Position numbers and translations under genes: made by a program
Notes under the pieces: model-generated
The model's database searches: none
What the model was told of the DNA's origin: nothing
What the model saw: only the letters and a program-made list of their open reading frames with translations
Source of the DNA: an uncultured Desulfosarcina sp.
GTDB lineage: Bacteria > Desulfobacterota > Desulfobacteria > Desulfobacterales > Desulfosarcinaceae
Direction of reading: 5' to 3'
Length of the DNA: 64,000 nucleotides
Assembly (NCBI RefSeq): GCF_963668215.1
Contig: NZ_OY764190.1
Coordinates: 4,526,001 to 4,590,000 of the forward strand
Shown: positions 43,301 through 51,562 of the stretch, one piece after another
Layout of the letters: every line of letters starts with the position of its first letter
Position numbering within the stretch: position 1 is the stretch's first letter

Positions 43301-43425
43301 GTCTCGCAAAAAGTCGAAATTTTCATCTTTTCGTCATTCCGGCGCAGGCCGGAATCCCGTAATTGCAATGGTTTCTGGATGCCGGATCAAGTCCGGCATG
43401 ACGAATCTGGTACTTTTTGCGAAAC
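43301..43425. repeat. Composite palindromic repeat
   Basis: CGCAAAAAGT (43305-43314) and ACTTTTTGCG (43412-43421) are exact complements, extending to GTCTCGCAAAAAGT versus GTTTCGCAAAAAGT with one mismatch. Inside lie TCGTCATTCCGG and CCGGCATGACGA, together with two small GC hairpins. It is a separate type from the MITE-like families. Confidence 0.65.
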
Positions 43426-43446
43426 CGTCATGAGTGCTTCATGCAT

Positions 43447-43902
43447 TTATTTTTTGGAGACGATTTTACTCATATAAAGATTTAAGGCCTCCTGAACCGT
43501 GGCCGCCGCCAGAAATGCGCAGTGCCGATCCTCTTCCGGAAAGTTACCCAGCTTCTCCAGAACGGCGTCGCCGGTAATGTCCGTGAGTTCGTCCGGTGTC
43601 TTGCCGATGGCCATTTCCGCGGCAAAGGAGCCGCATACCGTGCTCGATCCGCAACCGTCCGTCAGGTAGGCGGCGTCGCACACCCGATGATCCTTGAATT
43701 TGAGAAAGATCTCCATGGTGTCGCCGCATTCTCCCGTGACCCGCGCATGGGAATCCGCGTCGGCCAAAGGCCCCCGGTAAAGCGGATTGCGCCAGCGTTG
43801 AAATCCGGCTTCACCGAATGCCTCGCGGGTTTCATCGAATATCTGTTGCTGCAGGTTTTCTACGAATTGATCCAGTTTGTCTGTCATTTTCTCTGTTTCC
43901 AT
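43447..43902 (-). CDS. NifU/IscU-like scaffold-type protein
   Basis: A 151-residue protein with the three Cys regions of NifU-type scaffolds: GECGDTMEIF, DGCGSSTVCGS and EDRHCAFLAA. The middle motif has additional Cys/Ser residues compared with the usual GCxAS. It may assemble an iron-sulfur or other metal cluster for the NifX proteins encoded upstream. Two possible ATGs (43902, 43887), neither with a strong ribosome site. The gene lies in the same direction as the NifX/Mrp set but 100 bases away. Confidence 0.82.
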   Translation of the reverse strand: METEKMTDKLDQFVENLQQQIFDETREAFGEAGFQRWRNPLYRGPLADADSHARVTGECGDTMEIFLKFKDHRVCDAAYLTDGCGSSTVCGSFAAEMAIGKTPDELTDITGDAVLEKLGNFPEEDRHCAFLAAATVQEALNLYMSKIVSKK

Positions 43903-43912
43903 TATTGCTCAT

Positions 43913-43940
43913 GTAGGGGCGAAAAATTTTTCGCCCTTAC
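43913..43940. repeat. Short palindrome GTAGGGGCGAAAAA
   Basis: GTAGGGGCGAAAAA followed directly by TTTTTCGCCCTTAC, with one mismatch. A REP-like short palindrome in the gap between the NifU-like and NifX genes. A truncated relative may be at 1637-1661. Confidence 0.6.
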
Positions 43941-44001
43941 CTCGCCTGCGCAGGAATGACACCAATGTTCAACGTGCGACGTTTTACAAAGCCGTCATGG
44001 T

Positions 44002-44631
44002 TCACGAAAGCTGTTTGATCCTGTCCTCAATAGCCGACAACTGCTCCTTGCAGGCATCGGCCTGGCGCTTCAACTCCGCCAGTTCCTGCTCCCGGGGCAA
44101 GGCATCAGAAGTCTGCCCCCCACCGGAAAAACCGGCGCCATAGCCGCCGCATCGTCGCCCCATGCCGCGACCACCGCCCATGCCCATTCCCCTGCCGCCG
44201 CCCATGCCGCGACCGCCGCCGAGACCCCGTCCGCCGCCCATGCCCATGGCGGCCTGGCCGGCTCCGGCGGCAACGCCCGCTTTTGAAGGCGCGTTGGCGC
44301 GGCCGGTGGCGCTCAGGGACCCGCTTTTAAACGCCTCGACGACGTCCCGGACGACTCCCTGTTGGTTCAGAATCGTCTGCAGCCCCGTTTCGGAAAAGAC
44401 CTGCATGGCTTTGGGGCCGCAGCTGCCGGTGATGATCGCCCTGGCGCCCTTGGACGCGACCATGCTGGCCGCCTGGATACCGGCTCCGCTGGACAACTCG
44501 GCATTGGTGTTGGGTATTGCCTCGCAGCTCATGTCATCCGTTTCGACGATGAGAAAATAAGGGCACCGGCCGAAGCGTTCGTTGACGGTGGTATCGAGGT
44601 TCTGGCCATTGGCACTGATTGCGATTTTCAT
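44002..44631 (-). CDS. NifX/dinitrogenase FeMo-cofactor-type protein with Gly-rich linker and coiled coil
   Basis: A 209-residue protein. Residues 1-105 form a NifX/NafY-type domain (MKIAISANGQNLDTTVNERFGRCPYFLIVE), the family that binds molybdenum-iron or Mo-Cu clusters, including the orange protein of sulfate reducers. Residues about 120-172 are a Gly/Met/Arg-rich low-complexity stretch (MGGGRG repeats). The end is a short charged coiled coil (REQELAELKRQADACKEQL). It lies in the sigma54-controlled set after Mrp. The cluster type is not knowable here. Confidence 0.88.
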   Translation of the reverse strand: MKIAISANGQNLDTTVNERFGRCPYFLIVETDDMSCEAIPNTNAELSSGAGIQAASMVASKGARAIITGSCGPKAMQVFSETGLQTILNQQGVVRDVVEAFKSGSLSATGRANAPSKAGVAAGAGQAAMGMGGGRGLGGGRGMGGGRGMGMGGGRGMGRRCGGYGAGFSGGGQTSDALPREQELAELKRQADACKEQLSAIEDRIKQLS

Positions 44632-44654
44632 CGTTACCCATCCTCCTGCGCTGT

Positions 44655-45497
44655 TTATTTTTCAAGGGCGGCGGTAACCTGGTCGACGATTCCCGCAAAG
44701 GCCTTGGAGACCGGAGAGTCCGCATACTGTCGGCTGTAGGATACGCCGGCGTCGCCGCATTGCACCACCCGGGGATCGAAGGGAATGCGTCCCAAAAGCC
44801 TCAAGCCGGACTGCGCCGCCGTCCGCTCACCGCCGCCGGAACCGAATAGATCGACGGCCTTGCCGCAATGGGGGCAGGTGTAGCCGCTCATATTTTCGAT
44901 GAGACCGAGAATTTCCATTTTGACGGTCTTGCAAAAACTGATCGATTTTCTCACATCCGCCAGGGCAACCTCCTGGGGCGTGGTGACGATGACGGCCCGG
45001 GCATCCTTGATCAACTGTGCTACGGTAAGGGGTTCGTCGCCGGTTCCGGGAGGGGAATCGATAATCAGGTAGTCCAGGTTGCCCCAGGCCACCTCGCTGA
45101 GGAATTGACGGATAGCGCCGTGTTTGACCGGCCCGCGCCAGATGACCGCATCGTCTTTGTTGACCATGAGGGATTCGATGGAAACCGCCGACAGGTTGTC
45201 GGAATAGCGCATGGGATTCAGTTTTCTGTCGGCGCCGGCATCCAGCATTCCCGAAAGTCCCAGCATCCTGGGAATATCGGGGCCGTGAATATCCACATCC
45301 ATCAAACCGACCTTGAATCCCTTTTCGGCCAGGGCGATAGCCAGGTTGACGGAGACGCTGGACTTTCCGACGCCGCCTTTCCCGCTCATCACCATGATTT
45401 TGTTCTTGATTTTGGTCAGCGATTGCCTGGCCAGTTCATCGGGGCTCGGCTCCGGTGGTTTGTCCATAATGCCGACACCTTCGGATGATTTTTTCAT
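44655..45497 (-). CDS. Mrp/NBP35-type P-loop ATPase
   Basis: A 280-residue deviant-Walker ATPase. Walker A is GKGGVGKSS, followed by VGLMDVDIHGPDIPRMLG and DYLIIDSPPGTGDEPL. The C-terminal CPHC in GYTCPHCGK is the cluster-binding CxxC of Mrp proteins. Such ATPases carry or load iron-sulfur clusters; in the orange-protein cluster of sulfate reducers a MinD/Mrp-type ATPase accompanies NifX proteins. The ATG has GAGGAGAA. The next gene upstream ends 12 bases away. Confidence 0.92.
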   Translation of the reverse strand: MKKSSEGVGIMDKPPEPSPDELARQSLTKIKNKIMVMSGKGGVGKSSVSVNLAIALAEKGFKVGLMDVDIHGPDIPRMLGLSGMLDAGADRKLNPMRYSDNLSAVSIESLMVNKDDAVIWRGPVKHGAIRQFLSEVAWGNLDYLIIDSPPGTGDEPLTVAQLIKDARAVIVTTPQEVALADVRKSISFCKTVKMEILGLIENMSGYTCPHCGKAVDLFGSGGGERTAAQSGLRLLGRIPFDPRVVQCGDAGVSYSRQYADSPVSKAFAGIVDQVTAALEK

Positions 45498-45509
45498 GGG
45501 TTCTCCTCG

Positions 45510-46262
45510 CTATCTTTTCAAAATTTGGTTCAGATGGGCCATCAGCTGCTTTGCATCGCCGCGGTCCGGTTCGATCGGAAGCTGCATCAAAATGCCCAGC
45601 CCTTCACTGGCATCGTGGTATTCCTTTCCGGAAAGCGAACTGACCAGGGCGCAGTTGATCATGGGATTGACGGCCACCAGGCGTTCGACGAAAGTCAAGC
45701 CGGGCATGTCGTCCAGATTTTCATCCACTACGACAAGGTCGGCGGGTGTTTGTTTCAATCTCTCCAAAGCGTCAAGGCCGGATGTCGCCCAGGCGACCGA
45801 TCCGTCGCGGGCTTCGATTTCCGCCTGCATCGCGGCGAAACGATTCTTTTGGTTCGTGACGAACAGCAGTTGGGTCAATGGGTTGCTCCTTTGTTCATGT
45901 GAATGGGGTTCCGCACAGCGGTCGCCGTCATGGCAGCCGGGCATCAAAAAGGCGGGCGCCAGGGGATTGCCCCGGGCGTACACCTCCAGGATGCGATCCA
46001 CTTCACCGGTGATAAAGGGAATCAGCTCGATGCCGCCGTTGGCCATGATATTGGCCGGAACCTGTGACACCGCGCCGCAGATCAGCACGGGCACGTCGAG
46101 TTCCGACAGGATTTTTGCCAGGTTGGACGGCATTTCGGGATCGAAAATGACGTAGGACCGGTCCGTAATCCGGCGGTCTTCGATCTCTGCAATCAACAGG
46201 CGCCGGGAGGCGTCAAACACCGGTGAAATGCGTTCCTTCCAGACGGTGACAGCTACTTTCAT
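45510..46262 (-). CDS. NifX-domain/receiver-like fusion protein
   Basis: A 250-residue protein. The first half is a NifX/FeMo-co-type domain (MKVAVTVWKERISPVFDASRRLLIAEIEDR). The second half, about residues 130-250, has the fold order of a response-regulator receiver (LLFVTNQKNRF, DLVVVDENLDDMPGL, ALVSSLSGKEYHD) with a phospho-acceptor Asp region in VVDENL. The conserved Lys before the final Pro is replaced (QLPIEP). This pairing of cluster-binding and receiver-like domains is unusual. The ATG at 46262 has GGAGAA. It is the first gene after the sigma54 promoter. Confidence 0.85.
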   Translation of the reverse strand: MKVAVTVWKERISPVFDASRRLLIAEIEDRRITDRSYVIFDPEMPSNLAKILSELDVPVLICGAVSQVPANIMANGGIELIPFITGEVDRILEVYARGNPLAPAFLMPGCHDGDRCAEPHSHEQRSNPLTQLLFVTNQKNRFAAMQAEIEARDGSVAWATSGLDALERLKQTPADLVVVDENLDDMPGLTFVERLVAVNPMINCALVSSLSGKEYHDASEGLGILMQLPIEPDRGDAKQLMAHLNQILKR

Positions 46263-46292
46263 CGTGTTCTCCTGCGTTTTGTCTTTCTCCAC

Positions 46293-46308
46293 AGCAAGGC
46301 ATGTGCCA
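46293..46308 (-). promoter_or_regulatory. Sigma54 promoter of the NifX/Mrp set
   Basis: On the minus strand TGGCAC-ATGCC-TTGCT, i.e. consensus -24 TGGCAC and -12 TTGCT with the required 5-base spacing. It ends 31 bases before the ATG at 46262. A sigma54 activator gene lies directly upstream. Confidence 0.85.
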
Positions 46309-46525
46309 TTTTGGTGAAAGACCCGCATGGTACGAATTTGTACTGAAATGACAGAGAATTGGACGGTAGCGGCATAACAGGCGATAATCAATGGCAAGTA
46401 TAGGGTGGCGCAAATGCGACTGTAAAGGCGACTTTCCGTGCGACGCTATTTGCCGAATGGCCATGGCTTGGCCATGAAATGGCGGAACCCGGCATCGGGA
46501 ACAAAGCACCGCAGATCACCGACGG

Positions 46526-47911
46526 CTATCCCCGTTTTCCGGTTTTCGAGCGACCGTCGACCTGCGGAAGAACGATGCCCAGTTTTTTAATTTTTCGAAA
46601 AAGCGTGCTTTTGTGCATGCCCAGTTCCCTGGCTGCGGCCAGACGGCTGTAGCTGTTGCGTTTGAGGGCATTGGCGATGGCATGGGCCTCGGTGGAGTTG
46701 AGCGTGTGGGTCAGCGCGCTTTGCTCTTTGGGTGGCTGGTGCCGGCTTCCCATGCTGCCGGGCAGGTGCTCCGCCTTGATGTTTCCGCCTCTGCACAGAA
46801 CGAAGGCATGCTCGATGATGTTTTCCAGTTCGCGGATATTGCCGGGATAGTCGTGGCCCATGAGGACCTGGAGAACATCGCCATCCACGCCGGTGATGGC
46901 CTTGCCCCGCAGCAGGTTCATTTTTTCGATGAAGTGGCCGATGAGCAAAGGGATGTCCTCTTTGCGCTCCCGAAGGGGGGGCAGATTCATGCGAACCACG
47001 TTGATGCGATAGAACAGGTCCTGGCGGAAATTCCCCCTGGCGACCTGATCGGCCAGATTCTGATTGGTGGCGGCGATGACCCGGACATCGGATGCAATTT
47101 TTTTGACCGAACCCAGCGGTACGAAAGCCTGCTCTTCTAAAACCCGAAGCAGTTTTACCTGGAAGGCCGAACTGGTGTCTCCGATTTCATCCAGGAAAAT
47201 CGTGCCGCCCCGGGTGGCCGCAAAGTAGCCGGCCTTGTCTTTCGCGGCGTTGGTAAAGGCCCCGGCTTTATATCCGAAGAGTTCGGATTCCAGCAGGGTG
47301 TCGGGCAGGGCGCCGCAGTTGATGGCTACAAAGGGCTTGCCCTTGCGGGGGCTGGCTTCGTGAATCGCCCGGGCCAGCAATTCCTTGCCCGTCCCGGTCT
47401 CGCCTTCGAGCAGGACCGTGCTGCCGCTTTCCGCCACCATGGGCAGAATCGCCAGGATTGCATGCATGGCATCGCTGCGGCTGACGATGTCGCCAATCTG
47501 GAAGCGGCCGTCCAGGCACTTGCGCAGGGCTTCCACCACGCTGCAATCCCGGAAGGTCTCAACGCCCCCCAGCACCTCGCCGTTGCTGCCGACCAGCGGT
47601 GCCGTGGAAACGGAAATGGGAATCCGCTTCTTGTCGCTTCTGACGATATAGGTGGAACTGCTGGTCAGTGAGGTGCCTTCCTCCATGGTGCGTTTCAGGG
47701 CGCAGTCCTCTTCGCACATGTTGGACCGGAACACCTCCCAGCAGCGGCGGCCGATGGCCTCGCGCCGGGGGATTCCGGTTATTTTTTCTGCGGCGCGATT
47801 GAAGGACATGATGCGCCATTCGTGATCGACGGTAAACACGCCGTCGGAAATGCTTTCCAGGATGATTTCGGTGACGTTTTCCACAATGGGCGCAGGGGGT
47901 GACTTTTTCAT
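46526..47911 (-). CDS. Sigma54-dependent transcriptional activator (PAS-AAA-HTH)
   Basis: A 461-residue enhancer-binding protein. PAS domain about residues 15-125 with a Cys-bearing stretch (RRCWEVFRSNMCEEDC) suggesting redox or cluster sensing. AAA+ domain about 140-385 (GETGTGKELLARAIH Walker A, GYKAGAFTNA in place of the usual GAFTGA, FLDEIGD Walker B). C-terminal Fis-type HTH (AAARELGMHKSTLFRKIKKLG). It would activate the sigma54 promoter 220 bases downstream of its gene. The domain order matches the regulator found in orange-protein clusters. A weak ribosome site precedes ATG 47911. Confidence 0.93.
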   Translation of the reverse strand: MKKSPPAPIVENVTEIILESISDGVFTVDHEWRIMSFNRAAEKITGIPRREAIGRRCWEVFRSNMCEEDCALKRTMEEGTSLTSSSTYIVRSDKKRIPISVSTAPLVGSNGEVLGGVETFRDCSVVEALRKCLDGRFQIGDIVSRSDAMHAILAILPMVAESGSTVLLEGETGTGKELLARAIHEASPRKGKPFVAINCGALPDTLLESELFGYKAGAFTNAAKDKAGYFAATRGGTIFLDEIGDTSSAFQVKLLRVLEEQAFVPLGSVKKIASDVRVIAATNQNLADQVARGNFRQDLFYRINVVRMNLPPLRERKEDIPLLIGHFIEKMNLLRGKAITGVDGDVLQVLMGHDYPGNIRELENIIEHAFVLCRGGNIKAEHLPGSMGSRHQPPKEQSALTHTLNSTEAHAIANALKRNSYSRLAAARELGMHKSTLFRKIKKLGIVLPQVDGRSKTGKRG

Positions 47912-48405
47912 GATGGCTATGCGTTTGGATCGAAAAATTCGAACAGCCGGTGCTGTTGGTTATTGTATCCGGCCCTTATACGCTACTTGGCCGGTATGTG
48001 CCAGTTTTATCGTCGGGATCTCAGGATTGCAAGGACGCAATGCTGCGACGCTACTTCGCGCATCCTGGAAAAACAACCCCCGGATTGCGAAAATTATTCA
48101 GAAAAAACAGCGATCATTGGGTTTTTTCACTTGCCAAGGCCCTTCATTCGGTGTAAGCAGTGCGCCAACGCTCATTATGGTCCGCCACCGGTGGATCGAG
48201 CGTTGTCCCCGACGCAAGTAAAGCGGTGTTTACCTCCCCTTTAAAAGTGAAGTGCTGAAGGAACTCCCTGAACGGCAGGTGGATTGCGGACATCGATGCG
48301 GGGCGCGAGCCGCCGATTGCGGATCGTTCCGGCCGGACCGGCATGGAAGGACCGTTGCCGAGGATTGTTATTGATCGTACAACCGAAAAGCCAAGAAGAA
48401 AATTG
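47912..48405. other. Intergenic region, no supported gene
   Basis: About 490 bases of low-complexity-free sequence with several short open frames, none credible. It contains no strong stem-loop. It must hold the promoter of the sigma54 activator. Confidence 0.45.
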
Positions 48406-48564
48406 ATGGACGAGAACAAACGGAAACAAATCGAAGCCAAACTGCTCCAACTTTTCAGCCAGACCGACAACAAGCGGACCGCCGGTGCCTCTCCGGGAAA
48501 GTCCCCTGCCGTCGTCAAGGTGATCCGTCGCCGCAAGGGCAAACCCGATTCGCAGGTCGCATAA
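48406..48564 (+). CDS. Small basic hypothetical protein
   Basis: A 52-residue protein: charged helix MDENKRKQIEAKLLQLFSQT, then a disordered Ser/Pro-rich middle and a basic end (VKVIRRRKGKPD). The ATG has only a weak AGAAG site. The even composition and basic tail look like a real small protein that might bind nucleic acid. No family assigned. Confidence 0.5.
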   Translation: MDENKRKQIEAKLLQLFSQTDNKRTAGASPGKSPAVVKVIRRRKGKPDSQVA

Positions 48565-48590
48565 AGCCATTCTTACCGTTGCATGGTTTC

Positions 48591-48619
48591 TAAAATAGTG
48601 GTATTTAAACACTATTTTA
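48591..48619. promoter_or_regulatory. Perfect 10-bp inverted repeat before pqiA
   Basis: TAAAATAGTG (48591-48600) and CACTATTTTA (48610-48619) with a 9-base spacer lie 21 bases before the first pqiA ATG. It has no T-run to mark a terminator. It could be an operator or an RNA hairpin at the leader. Confidence 0.5.
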
Positions 48620-48640
48620 ACCCTGAAATATTCAACCGCC

Positions 48641-49240
48641 ATGACGCAACCCCTGATTGCCTGCCATGAGTGCGACCTGTTGCATCGTATGCAGCCGCTG
48701 CCGGCAAACAGCAAGGCCCGGTGCCGCCGTTGCGGTGCCCTGTTGTACGCCCACGCCCCGAAAACCGTGGACCGTACTCTGGCTTTCGCCCTTGCCGGTC
48801 TGGTTTTATTCATCATCGCAAATATCTACCCCTTCCTCTCGCTGGAGTCCCAGGGGGCCGTTCTGGAAACCAACCTGATCACCGGAACGATTATTCTTTC
48901 CGGTCAGAGCATGGCCGGCGTGGCCATTTTAGTGCTGCTCACCAGCATGCTGATCCCCTGTATGCTCCTGCTGGCGCTGGTTTACGTGTTGTGGCCGATC
49001 AAACGGGGATTTCGCCTGCCACTCGCCCGGCACGTTTTCCGCGTGGCCCTGAGCCTGCGGCCGTGGAGCATGACCGAGATTTTTTTGTTGGGAATTCTGG
49101 TGTCGGTGGTCAAATTGTCGAAAATGGCCACCATCATCCCGGGAACCGCCCTGTTTTCCTTTCTGGCCCTGGTATTCGTCCTGGCCGGTGTTGCGGCCTT
49201 TCTGGAGCCCCGTGTCGTCTGGGAGAAGATTTACCGATGA
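48641..49240 (+). CDS. Paraquat-inducible protein A-like, first half (PqiA/LetA family)
   Basis: A 199-residue inner-membrane protein: an N-terminal zinc ribbon (CHECDLLHRM, CRRCGALLY) followed by four helices (LVLFIIANIYPFLSL...). PqiA/LetA proteins work with MCE proteins in moving lipids between the membranes. Here the two halves of Escherichia coli PqiA are separate genes, with the second half 49237-49899 overlapping by four bases. Confidence 0.9.
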   Translation: MTQPLIACHECDLLHRMQPLPANSKARCRRCGALLYAHAPKTVDRTLAFALAGLVLFIIANIYPFLSLESQGAVLETNLITGTIILSGQSMAGVAILVLLTSMLIPCMLLLALVYVLWPIKRGFRLPLARHVFRVALSLRPWSMTEIFLLGILVSVVKLSKMATIIPGTALFSFLALVFVLAGVAAFLEPRVVWEKIYR

Positions 49241-49899
49241 ATCCGAGGCCTGCAACCACCACCGGTACGGCCGCAGCGGCAGGCCTGATCAACTGCCACA
49301 GCTGCCGCCTGCTGGTTCGCCGGCCGCCCCCGTCCAACCGGCAAACGATCCGCTGTCCCCGATGCGGGGCCCGGCTGCACATGAGAAAACCCAACAGCAT
49401 CGCCCGAACCTGGTCCCTGGTCATCACGGCCTTGATTTTCTATATTCCGGCCAACCTGCTGCCGGTCACCGTCACGACCTACCTGGGCAGCAGCCAGTCC
49501 GACACCATTCTCAGCGGAGTTCTCTATTTTATGAGAACCGGTTCGTGGGGCATCGCCCTGATTATTTTTGTGGCCAGCATCGTGGTCCCCATTGCCAAAC
49601 TGATCGTTCTCAGCGGGCTGTTGATTTCGGTGCAGCGGCATTGGAACTGGAGGCCGGAGGATCGCACCCGGCTCTACCGAATCACGGAGCTGGTGGGGCG
49701 CTGGTCCATGCTGGATGTCTTTGTGGTGGCCGTATTGGTTTCCCTGGTGCGCATGGGGTATCTGACGACCATCGAGGCCGGCGCCGGCGTCGTCTATTTT
49801 GCCGCCGTGGTGATCGTCACCATGATCGCGGCTACAACCTTCGACCCGAGACTGATCTGGGATGCCCTGGAGAGAGAAGATGCATCAACCGCCCGTTGA
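49237..49899 (+). CDS. Paraquat-inducible protein A-like, second half
   Basis: A 220-residue protein with the same architecture: zinc ribbon CHSCRLLVRR/CPRCGARLH, then four helices (YIPANLLPVTVT, WGIALIIFVASIVVPIAKLI). ATG overlaps the previous stop (ATGA), so they are translated together. Together they equal one full-length PqiA. The MCE gene starts inside its last codons. Confidence 0.9.
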   Translation: MNPRPATTTGTAAAAGLINCHSCRLLVRRPPPSNRQTIRCPRCGARLHMRKPNSIARTWSLVITALIFYIPANLLPVTVTTYLGSSQSDTILSGVLYFMRTGSWGIALIIFVASIVVPIAKLIVLSGLLISVQRHWNWRPEDRTRLYRITELVGRWSMLDVFVVAVLVSLVRMGYLTTIEAGAGVVYFAAVVIVTMIAATTFDPRLIWDALEREDASTAR

Positions 49900-51562
49900 G
49901 CCCGATCCTGCCGAAGCGATACCCGAGCCCGAAATCCAGCACAGGAAACGGTTTTCGGTCGTCTGGCTGATTCCGCTGCTGGCCGCGCTGATCGGCGCCT
50001 GGCTGGCCGTGAAAGCCATCAGCGAAACCGGTCCCACCATCACCATCGTCTTCAAGTCCGCCGAAGGTCTGGTTCCGGGGAAAACGGAGATCAAATATAA
50101 GGACGTCAGCGTTGGCAAGGTTCGGACCATCCAGCTCAGCGAGGACCTTTCCGAGGTGCTGGTAACGGCGGAAATGAGCCGCGATGTGGCTGACTATCTG
50201 ACCGGCGATACATTGTTCTGGATCGTCCGGGCGCGTGTGGCGGTGGGCGAGGTTTCCGGTATCAGCACCCTTTTTTCCGGAGCCTATATCGGCATGATGC
50301 CGGGCAGCGGCGGCAAGATCGTGCACCGCTTCGAGGGCAAGGAAAAACCGCCGGCCATTTTCCGGGATACGCCGGGCCGGCAGTTCAATCTGCGGGCCGA
50401 TCGCCTGGGCTCGCTGGATATCGGATCGCCGGTGTACTACCGCCAGGTCAAGGTGGGCCGGGTGACCGATGTGGATATGGCCAGGGACGGGACCGGGGTC
50501 CTGCTGGAGATTTTTATCGAAGCGCCCTACCACCAGCAGGTGAGGCGCACTTCGCGATTTTACAACGCCAGCGGTCTGAACGTGAACCTCGGGCCCGATG
50601 GCGTGCGCATCGACACCCCGTCGCTGGCCAGCCTGCTGGTGGGCGGCATCTCCTTTTTCACTGCCGAAGGCATGAATACCGAGCCGCCCCCCGAACAGAG
50701 TCAGATATTCACCCTGTACGAAAATCGCGACAGCGCCAATGCCTCCAGCTATAGCTATCGGGAGTACTATCTGCTCTACTTCAAAGAGACGGTCCGGGGG
50801 CTGTCTGCCGGGTCTCCAGTGGAATTTTACGGCATCAAGATCGGAGAGGTGGTCAGCATTCGGCTTCTGTTCGACCAGGATCAACTGACATTCCGCATTC
50901 CCGTGCTGATCGCCATCGAACCGGACCGTATCGAACTGTCCGGAGAACTGGCCATCCCCGAGTACCAGGTAATGGAGCGCCTGGTGGAAAAAGGGCTGCG
51001 CGCCCAGCAGCGCATCGGGAACCTTTTGACCGGGCAAAGCTACGTGAGCATGCAGCTTCACCCGGAAGCCGCGCCCCGCAAGATCAACAGGCAAGACACC
51101 TACCCGGTGCTGCCCACCATTCCCAATACGGTGGAGGAAATCACGGCGACGGCCAAAGGACTTCTGGATCGCCTCAACCATCTTCCCTTTGAAGAGACCC
51201 TGAAAGATATCCGCGAGGCGGCGCAGAAGGTGACGACCGTGGTCGGATCAACCGCCCTGGAGAGCGCCATCGATAATATCGATCAGAGCTTTGCCGAGTT
51301 CAAAAAGGTTACATCCGATTTCAACGACGGCACCATTCCCAAACTCAACGAAATGCTCGACCAGATCAAAGGCGCTATGGCCGTTGGCAGGCAGGCCCTG
51401 GATCGGGCCAACACTGTTTTGGGCGAGGGTGCGCCCGTCGTGAACAACCTCAATCGACTGCTGCTCGAATTGCAGGATGCCGCCCGGTCCGTGGAAGCCC
51501 TGGCCGATTATCTGGAGCGGCATCCCGACGCCATTGTTTTCGGAAAGGGGGATCGGCAATGA
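49880..51562 (+). CDS. pqiB: MCE-domain protein PqiB-like
   Basis: A 560-residue protein: one N-terminal membrane helix (VVWLIPLLAALIGAWLAV), then three MCE domains (about 50-140, 165-255, 285-375; each with a phrase of the GLxxGxxVxYxxVxVG type, such as GLVPGKTEIKYKDVSVGKV). A long helical C-terminal part (about 400-555) follows. This matches PqiB, whose MCE hexamers stack into a periplasmic needle for lipid transport. It starts 20 bases before the end of the previous gene, at an ATG following AGAGAGA. Confidence 0.93.
   Translation: MHQPPVEPDPAEAIPEPEIQHRKRFSVVWLIPLLAALIGAWLAVKAISETGPTITIVFKSAEGLVPGKTEIKYKDVSVGKVRTIQLSEDLSEVLVTAEMSRDVADYLTGDTLFWIVRARVAVGEVSGISTLFSGAYIGMMPGSGGKIVHRFEGKEKPPAIFRDTPGRQFNLRADRLGSLDIGSPVYYRQVKVGRVTDVDMARDGTGVLLEIFIEAPYHQQVRRTSRFYNASGLNVNLGPDGVRIDTPSLASLLVGGISFFTAEGMNTEPPPEQSQIFTLYENRDSANASSYSYREYYLLYFKETVRGLSAGSPVEFYGIKIGEVVSIRLLFDQDQLTFRIPVLIAIEPDRIELSGELAIPEYQVMERLVEKGLRAQQRIGNLLTGQSYVSMQLHPEAAPRKINRQDTYPVLPTIPNTVEEITATAKGLLDRLNHLPFEETLKDIREAAQKVTTVVGSTALESAIDNIDQSFAEFKKVTSDFNDGTIPKLNEMLDQIKGAMAVGRQALDRANTVLGEGAPVVNNLNRLLLELQDAARSVEALADYLERHPDAIVFGKGDRQ

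Noticed and set aside
44162..44560. Pro/Met-rich plus-strand open frame
   Set aside because: Antisense to the Gly-rich linker of the NifX protein, which creates the apparent repeats.
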